From assembly GCA_947044405.1 (NCBI GenBank), contig CAMRHE010001076.1, forward strand, positions 124,001 to 188,000: DNA of 64,000 nucleotides, read 5' to 3'. How positions within the stretch are numbered: the first letter of the stretch is position 1; each line of letters opens with the position of its first letter. Positions 57,201 through 64,000 of this stretch are shown here, piece after piece. The translations under genes and the position numbers were made by a program. The notes below the pieces were generated by a model, which was not told where the DNA came from, searched no databases, and saw only the letters and a program-made list of their open reading frames with translations. The stretch comes from Leptodactylus fallax. Its lineage: Eukaryota; Chordata; Amphibia; Anura; Leptodactylidae.

Positions 57201-57384
57201 CTGGGGCTCCTGGAACTTTTTCTACTTTGGCATCGCCATTAGTTGAATTCCAAACCAAAAATAGAAATATGGGAGGAGCCTTTGCATTAACCCTATCCTG
57301 ATATTTGACATATCTGTATGTCTTCATCTTAGCACAGATTGGGCTCAGTAGCTGACACCTGCCTACAACTTCCACAACTGGAGA
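54231..57384. other. Intergenic; possible LTR-like segment at ~54640-55150
   Basis: A stretch from about 54645 (GTGAGCCAGAGGGCGCTG) contains AATAAA near 55030 and could be a solo LTR or an untranslated exon; no flanking duplication was found. Elsewhere no exon is recognised. GC-rich frames near 55241-55567 lack domains. Confidence 0.4.
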
Positions 57385-57800
57385 TAAGCTATATGGGGAA
57401 AAGTCTTGGGACACAGACACATGACACCTACAGGAGTTTTTATGACCTCCCATTCTAATTCCATAGACATTAATATGAAGTTTTTACCCCCCTTTCTTCC
57501 ACTCTTCTGGTAAGGTTTCTACAAAGTGTCTGGGGATTTTTTGCCCATTCATCCAGAAGAGCATTGGTGAGGTTAGACACTGAGGTTGGATATTGACAGG
57601 GTCTGGCCGGCCATCTACATTCTAGTTCATCCCAAAGGTGTTGGATGGGGTTCAGGTCAGGACTGGTCTGGTCTAGTTCTTCCATCCAAACTCCTCCAAC
57701 CTTGCCTTATGGACCTTGCTTTGTGCACTGGGGCAGAGTCATGCTGGAACAGAAAACAGAAAAGAAGCCTTCCCAAACTGTTCCTGCATAGTTGGACACA
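57385..57800 (-). pseudogene. Fragment of another Tc1-like transposon, 3' part
   Basis: The minus strand encodes FQHDSAPVHKARS (57657-57887 frame) followed, after a frameshift, by SPDLNPIQHLWDELE ending RGVKTSY (57685-57470), the last third of a Tc1 transposase. The catalytic Glu of the NPIEHLW motif is Gln here. Beyond the stop the 3' flank ends with a TTTTCCCCATATA-type terminus near 57385. The left part and first Asp are missing. It is a family different from the three others in the window. Confidence 0.82.
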
Positions 57801-58726
57801 TACAATTGGTACAGCTGGTATATACAACGCCCTGCAGCTAGCAGTGTGGAATAAGCGCAGGTGGAGGAGATCCAAAATGGCGGCCACTCACTCATTCTTG
57901 TGTCATGTTGGTAATGACACCAAATCCTCTTTCAGGCCCTGAGGCAGCTCAGTGGCCCAAAAACTGGGTAAAGGCTGGGGCTGCCACAGCAACAGCTAAC
58001 TCTACCCACCTCATAGAAAACTTGGAGCAGGAGCCACTCCTGGCTACACAGCAGCAAAGGAATGACTAATCAATAATCACCAAAGTGCAAAAAACTGCAT
58101 TAAAACTTTGCAAAACAGGACATTAATGCAATGTACTGCTAGCAGTGGTATTTTTGGGGATGTTGCATACATCTCTACTTTAAGAAAAGCCAATGTGTGG
58201 TTCTGTGGTGAAAAACAACCTGGATTATAGATTGTGTAATAAAAGCTTATAAAACAGAGTAAACAGTGCAGAGGATCATGTTACATTTGGTAACAAAAGG
58301 TAAATTTCAAAAGGTCAAAATGAGAAGTAGTTCCGATAAGGCCTTAACCCCTTAGGGACACGGTAGTTTGGGTGTTAAGGCTCAGTGACTATTTTCATAT
58401 TTTCCATCTCTGCATTCCAAAACTCAGAATTTTTTTTATTTTTCTCTTGACATGGCCATATGAGAACTTATTCTTTGCCTGATGAGTTTTACTATCCATT
58501 GGCATAATTTTGGGGTATGTATAATGTTTTGACTAGATTTTATTTATTTTATTAAAGTTTTTACCGGGTGTCTGTGTGAAGAAAAAAAAAAAAAATACAA
58601 TTCAATCACTATATTTTGCATTTTGTTTTAACGCCGTTCACTTTACATTATATTACTTATTATATTTTCCCGCTTTTACTAAATAAAACGCCATTTTTAG
58701 AAAATAAACAATTTGCCTTGAGCAGT
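57801..58726. other. Intergenic; T-rich dispersed repeat at ~58345-58660
   Basis: TTAACCCCTTAGGGACAC, CATATGAGAACTTATTC and TTTTACTATCCATTGGCATA place 58345-58660 in the same family as 6490 and 43800. No gene is recognised. Confidence 0.5.
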
Positions 58727-58927
58727 CTACAAGCTGCCAACAACATCAGCATAGATGTCTGTAGGGTCCCACTGTAGATTTTGGAACCCTTTGTGGTACA
58801 CCTCTGGGGTGAGGTTATTCTTTTTGATTAAGTCCTCTTTAGTAACATCATAGTCCCCATCTATCTCAGTCGGAAGGTCAGCAAAAACTTTCAAGGCTTT
58901 GTCTTTTAACCCCTTCTCGACATGCAC
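58727..58927 (-). pseudogene. Gag/SCAN-like domain fragment
   Basis: A 66-codon frame reads KGLKDKALKVFADLP, then DYDVTKEDLIKKNNLTPEVY and then HKGFQNLQW. This resembles the core of SCAN domains and the related capsid C-terminal region of vertebrate Gypsy-type (Gmr1-like) LTR retrotransposons: G.A...F..LP...DYD..K..L+....TPE.Y...F. It is only a part of the domain, and no zinc knuckle, protease or polymerase lies nearby. Either a retrotransposon gag remnant or a SCAN-type exon fragment is possible; I favour a remnant because no splice context is obvious. Confidence 0.5.
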
Positions 58928-59970
58928 TGTACTATTATGGCGGATGCCGGGTCTTTAAAGATGCTGCAGAGCAACTGCCATAGCCACCAGGTCTCCGCTG
59001 TTATGTCCACTCTAATCTCAGGCATTGTATTGCGATGAGCTCCCGGGGCTGGTGGGAACCTTTTACATTGCCGGACGGCTCCCGCGATGTCGCCTTCTGA
59101 AGGCTCTGAGGCGTGCCATTGGAATGTAACTATTGAGGCTGATCTATGACCTGCCTCAATAGTAATGAAGCGAAAGTCCCATACACTGCAATACAGTTGC
59201 ATTAACCAAATAGAAGAGTCTTAGTTTCATATAAAAATACAATTTGTTTATTTTTTTTGCATCAATAAGATTTATAATTTGTAGATACAGATACACCCCA
59301 GAGCGATTAGATGTATGAATAAACATGAGGCATTCCCCTTTAAGGCAAAAATTACACTTTTTTTTTTCTTTCTCTCCTCCCATTATTTCCACTTCACCTA
59401 AATGTCATTAGACTTCTATACCCATTACACATGCATCCAAATATTGCAGCTGCCACTAGTAACATACATGTCTCTTACAGGATATCAATAGCGGGTATAA
59501 GACAGATTTTCACATCAAAATACTTTACAAGAGTCACTTACTTAACAAAGATGTCCAAAAGGGGAATAGCCCAGGTATACCGCCCCAACACACGTTTCGA
59601 ATTTGGCATCCTCCGAACTTCCCTTTTTCAGAGAATATACTGTACCTACTGTATATCATCCTGTAAGGTGTACATTTTTCCATGCTGTCATAGAGAGACA
59701 AACGCTCCATAGACTTCTGTGTGTGAGGCTGGTTTCAGATGTGTTTGCTATAAAAGATAGGAGTCTGACGGAAAGTGGAGGAAAGCAGTCTGAGAACTGA
59801 AGAAGGAAGCATTTTTCTTTTTATAAGCTACATTACTGAATGTCTTATAGTCACCTGTACTATTCATTTAGGAAGAGTTGTTATATAATCGGAGGTACAC
59901 TTTACACCTTCAAGTGACAAACTTATTTCCTTACCGAGCTGAATTATTGGCTGAAATATTATCAAGGTCT
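58928..59970. other. Intergenic, no gene recognised
   Basis: No exon or repeat family can be supported. Confidence 0.4.
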
Positions 59971-60182
59971 TTAAAGGGGTTAGCCGCTAATATTTATGGT
60001 CCATCCTTAGGCCATCAATGAGTTCCCCGCAGATAAGCTGATCCGGTATGACGCGGCTCCTGATAATGTTTACATTCTGGGAGTCACGCTGCTCACTCGC
60101 TGTGCAAACGTGTAATGTGAGCTTGAGGTACTGCAGCATTGATATTGGCTATCAATATTACAAAGTGGATAATCCCTTTAAG
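59971..60182. mobile_element. Foldback MITE bounded by TTAA, family P-like
   Basis: Begins TTAAAGGGGTTAGCCGCTAA and ends GTGGATAATCCCTTTAA. The interior (GGGAGTCACGCTGCTCAC) is related to the repeat at 48990-49519. Confidence 0.5.
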
Positions 60183-60354
60183 GAGTTAAGTCATTAGAAA
60201 CTTTAGCTACTTCTCCTTATCTGTCTGCTCTCTGTGTATGGACTGCTGGGGTACAGATTTTAGGACTGCTTTTAGATTGCAGGAGAAGAGGAGAGAAATA
60301 TCAGGAGAAAGAAGCATTTTTCTTTAAAGGAAGTGTTTCACCAGAATCCAACAT

Positions 60355-60485
60355 TTCAACCCAGGCCCACAGATAGGTTATGGCCACCTGAACCAAACAG
60401 TGTTTTTCGCCTGTAAATTTCTATCTCCATTGCCGAGATATTAATATTTTTGTCAATATGCAAATGAGCTCTTTGTAGTCTATGA
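60355..60485. mobile_element. Partial copy of foldback element family A
   Basis: AGATAGGTTATGGCCACCTG then TTGTCAATATGCAAATGAGC match the left half of the element at the start of the window. The right arm is not present here. Confidence 0.55.
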
Positions 60486-61565
60486 AGCTGGTCCTGTCTC
60501 GCCTTGTATCCTTGTGGATTTGGCCTCTCACCACTAAGTTTCAGTCCTGTTTTGATATCTTTGACCCCTGCAGTTCTGCATCTTCTTTTGACTCCTGATT
60601 TCACTCAACTACATTCCTGCCTGCACTCCTGGATACTACATATGGTTGCTAAATTGCTCTCCTGTTGTTTTCTCTGGCTACTGTGTTTGTGCAATGTTTT
60701 TGCTGTTGTTTTTGTGTTTTAGTCCTACTGCAGTTCACCACGTTCAAGTCGTGCCGTGGTTACGTTTTTCCAGCCTGTGGTCTGTGGCCTTCTACCAGTC
60801 TGCTATGGTGATTTTTTTTGTCTGTGCTGTGACCTGAAACCTGTGATGTGACCTCCTCTGCTCCTGGACGCTTCTCCCAAAATCTGCTGTGTCCAGCTCT
60901 GGCCTACTTCTGAACACTGTACCTGGTATCTCCTTATTCAGACACTGGATAAGGACTGCTTGTGGACCATACTCCTGGTTGTGTCCCACCTATCTTCTTG
61001 ACGCTATTCCTTGCATCTCCTGAAGCAAGATCTATGGTAGGCATGTCCAAAGTCCGTCCTGCGGGCCAAATGTGGCCCATGTTCAAATTTTACCTGACCC
61101 CCCCCCCCCCCTCCCAGCACTATTGCCTTTAGGGGGCCCTACCGGATACCTACTGCTTTTTTAATAGGCAGTGGAGGTCCAGTAATAGCCCATTGTAGGC
61201 TGAAGAGGAGGCCTCAAGCAGGAGTGGGGATCGGTAAGAGCCTGTGGCCTACAAGTTAAGTACAATACTCACTTGTCTGCTCTCTGGCGCCTCCCGCTTC
61301 TTCCTCCTCCGGCCACACATGACATCACAACAGAGCGCCCGGAGCAGGGAAACAGAGCGGGATCGGGGAGCAAGACAGTTAAGTATGGGCTAATTTTTGA
61401 GTTTGAAGAAATTAAAAGTATGCCATTTGCAATAAAAAAAAAATTCATAAAATAGTTCATTTGCATTTAATGTTAAATGCAAGAAAGTTGCATGTGTTGA
61501 TGTTGGCTTCTTAGCGGTATATAATCCCGCACATCTATAAGGACGTGAATGGTTCTCTTTAATGT
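60486..61565. other. Intergenic, no gene recognised
   Basis: The stretch at 60490-61030 is rich in CCTG/CTGT pyrimidine motifs and may be an LTR or repeat remnant. A C-run is at 61099-61110. No coding exon is supported. Confidence 0.4.
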
Positions 61566-61872
61566 TTAAGGCTAAGGCATCACGTAACAAGCTGCATCAA
61601 AAAGTGCTGTGGGAAAAATCGCGGCGGGGTTTTCCTCTGCAGACTTTCTGCTTCAATTATACCTATATGGAAAACGCTAGCGTTTCCGTAGGTATAATGG
61701 ACAGGCTGCAATTTACGTAAACACGACAGTTTTTGAAATCGCAGCATGTCCGCTGCGAATATTTTTCTGCAATCTGTGGATGGGATGATCTGGAATCCCA
61801 TCCACCTTGCAGGTACTGTAAAATGCTGTGGTTTTTGGCCGGTGTTTACACTACTTTGGGCCCTGGCCTAAA
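61566..61872. mobile_element. Palindromic MITE, family M, copy 4
   Basis: Ends TTAAGGCTAAGGCATCACGT and TTTGGGCCCTGGCCTAAAA, with the central palindrome ATTATACCTATATGGAAAAC/GTTTCCGTAGGTATAAT at about 61656-61698. Confidence 0.72.
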
Positions 61873-62398
61873 AGAATGTCAGGCTGAATGGTTGGCCCCC
61901 ACACATTTTCACCTCACCAAATCTGGCCCTCCTTGGAAACACCCCTGGTCTATGGACTGACCCAGGTCGCTGTATCGGGTATCTTCTGGTTCCGTCAGAA
62001 GCCTTCCCCTGGATCAATAATACAAATCCAAACACATTACCTTATCCTGAATTTTGTTTATTTCTTCTATCTGATGTCCTTTAAGTAAAGTCATGGTGAT
62101 GTCCTGCTCATACTAAGATCTAGGACACTCTTTCTTTTGTATGTACAAAAACACAATGCGAAATTCTAAGTCATTTAATATATATATATATAATTCTCTT
62201 TTATTTTGTACATTTTTATTCTGTGTGATGTATAAAGAGACAAGACAAAAAAATCTCAAAATAAATGTATTTGAATATTTATGACTACACAAAATACATG
62301 AAATATGTCTTCTCACATAAATATACATTATGCTTTATTCCCCTTACTGTAAAACATATAATAAAGTTTTACATATAGAAGTAATCTACAGAAGAGTT
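61873..62398. other. Intergenic, AT-rich
   Basis: A short (TA)n lies near 62180-62192. No gene is recognised. Confidence 0.45.
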
Positions 62399-64000
62399 GT
62401 CACTATGTACATACATTACATTACTTATCCTGTACTGATCCTGCGTTACATCCTGTATTATACTCCAGAGCTGCACTCACTATTCTGCTGGTGCAGTCAC
62501 TGTGTACATACATTACATTACTTATCCTGTACTGATCCTGCGTTACATCCTGTATTATACTCCAGAGCTGCGCTCACTATTCTGCTGGTGCAGTCATTGT
62601 GTACATACATTACATTACTTATCCTGTACTGATCCTGAGTTATATCCTGTATTATACTCCAGAGCTGCGCTCACTATTCTGCTGGTACAGTCACTGTGTA
62701 CATACATTACATTACTTATCCTGTACTGATCCTGAGTTATATCCTGTATTATACTCCAGAGCTGCGCTCACTATTCTGCTGGTGCAGTCACTGTGTACAT
62801 ACATTACATTACTTATCCTGTGCTGATCCTGAGTTACATCCTGTATTATACTCCAGAGCTGCGCTCACTATTCTGCTGGTGCAGTCACTGTGTACATACA
62901 TTACATTACTTATCCTGTACTGATCCTGAGTTACATCCTGTATTATACTCCAGAGCTGCACTCACTATTCTGCTGGTGCAGTCACTGTGTACATACATTA
63001 CACTACTTATCCTGTACTGATCCTGCGTTACATCCTGTATTATACTCCAGAGCTGCACTCACTATTCTGCTGGTGCAGTCACTGTGTACATACATTACAT
63101 TACTTATCCTGAGTTACATCCTGTATTATACTCCAGAGCTGCGCTCACTATTCTGCTGGAGCAGTCACTGTGTACATACATTACATTACTTATCCTGTAC
63201 TGATCCTGAGTTACATCCTGTATTATACTCCAGAGCTGCACTCACTATTCTGCTGGTGTAGTCACTGTGTACATACATTACATTACTTATCCTGTACTGA
63301 TCCTGAGTTACATCCTGTATTATACTAACCAGAGCTGCGCTCACTATTCTGCTGGTGCTGTCACTGTGTACATACATTACATTACTTATCCTGTACTGAT
63401 CCTGAGTTACATCCTGTATTAACTACCCCAGAGCTGCGCTCACTATTCTGCTGGTACAGTCACTGTGTACATACATTACATTACTTATCCTGTACTGATC
63501 CTGAGTTACATCCTGTATTATACTCCAGAGCTGCACTCACTATTCTGCTGGTGCAGTCACTGTGTACATACATTACATTACTTATCCTGTACTGCCTGAG
63601 TTACATCCTGATATACTCCAGAGCTGCACTCACTATTCTGCTGGTGCAGTCACTGTGTACACACAATACAACACTTCCCCTGCCCCGACCCCGGTTACAT
63701 CCTGTATTATACTCCAGAGCTGCACTCACTATTCTGCTGGTGCAGTCACTGTGTACATACATTACATTACTTATCCTGTACTGATCCTGAGTTACATCCT
63801 GTATTATACCCCAGAGCTGCGCCCACTATCTGCTGGTGCAGTCACTGTGTACATACATTACATTACTTATCCGTCCTGATCCTGCACTCACTATTCTGCT
63901 GCAGCACTGTGTACACACATTACATTACTTACCCCGCTGACCCCGTACACCCCGTATTATACCCCAGAGCTGCGCTCACTATTCTGCTGGTGCAAGTCAC
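62399..64000. repeat. 97-bp satellite, about 16 copies, continuing past the window
   Basis: The unit begins TCACTGTGTACATACATTAC and contains ACTTATCCTGTACTGATCC, CTGTATTATACTCCAGAGC and TATTCTGCTGGTGCAG. Successive units are spaced exactly 97 bp in the left part (for example 62502, 62599, 62696, 62793, 62890). Units after about 63100 have deletions, and those after 63650 show clustered T-to-C changes. Frames of about 75 codons recur with the repeat and are not genes. Confidence 0.95.

Noticed and set aside
62330..63879. Series of ~75-codon open frames every 97 bp
   Set aside because: Periodic by-product of the satellite; identical frames restart in each unit.
1..64000. tRNA, rRNA or snRNA genes
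   Set aside because: No cloverleaf with A/B boxes or conserved rRNA or snRNA block was recognised by eye. A covariance-model scan would be needed to exclude short ones.

Overview
This looks like nuclear DNA from a frog or related amphibian. That is inferred from the mix of Tc1-like transposons, a DIRS-type retroelement, L1-like LINE tails, many foldback (MITE-like) elements, and immunoglobulin-superfamily exons with vertebrate splice sites. No tRNA, rRNA, operon or prokaryotic feature is visible. Host coding sequence is sparse (under 2 kb recognised), and all of it lies on the minus strand as separate exons.

Host genes. (A) A receptor-type Ig gene reads from 48716 down to 42014: a V-set exon (48369-48716), a C1-set exon (47417-47755) and a membrane exon (42014-42106). 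All three are phase 1-1 with good splice sites. The V and C1 domains most resemble NCR3LG1 (B7-H6), the ligand of the NK receptor NKp30. The signal-peptide and cytoplasmic exons were not found. (B) A second set of Ig exons lies at 27445-27846 (Ig-like, lacking canonical core residues) and 21944-22246 (C1-set). The latter sits in a tandem duplication of about 1.4 kb whose other copy (23774-24078) carries a 2-bp frameshift. Anuran MHC regions are known to carry NKp30-like and other IgSF genes, but nothing in this window proves MHC linkage.

Mobile DNA. One Tc1 family with long terminal repeats has four copies: 1839-3430, 19618-19876, 31611-33575 and 53329-54103. One copy carries a nested L1-like insertion with a 10-bp target duplication. 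A second Tc1-like element (40108-41674) has an intact transposase with DD35E spacing. A third (51239-52887) is broken by a single stop codon. A Tc1 fragment lies at 57385-57800. A decayed DIRS-like element (gag, RT-RNase H, start of the tyrosine recombinase) spans about 34999-38640. L1-like tails lie at about 958-1832 and 33685-34212, and a gag-like scrap at 58727-58927. Foldback elements of several families fill much of the remainder.

Tandem repeats. There is a 49-bp array (293-530), a 40-bp array (11643-12538), a 30-bp array (12639-14845), a 36-bp array (29906-30715), a degenerate array of about 30-bp half-units (44572-45870) and a 97-bp satellite running off the right edge (62399-64000). 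Their long open frames are by-products of stop-free repeat units and are not called as genes.
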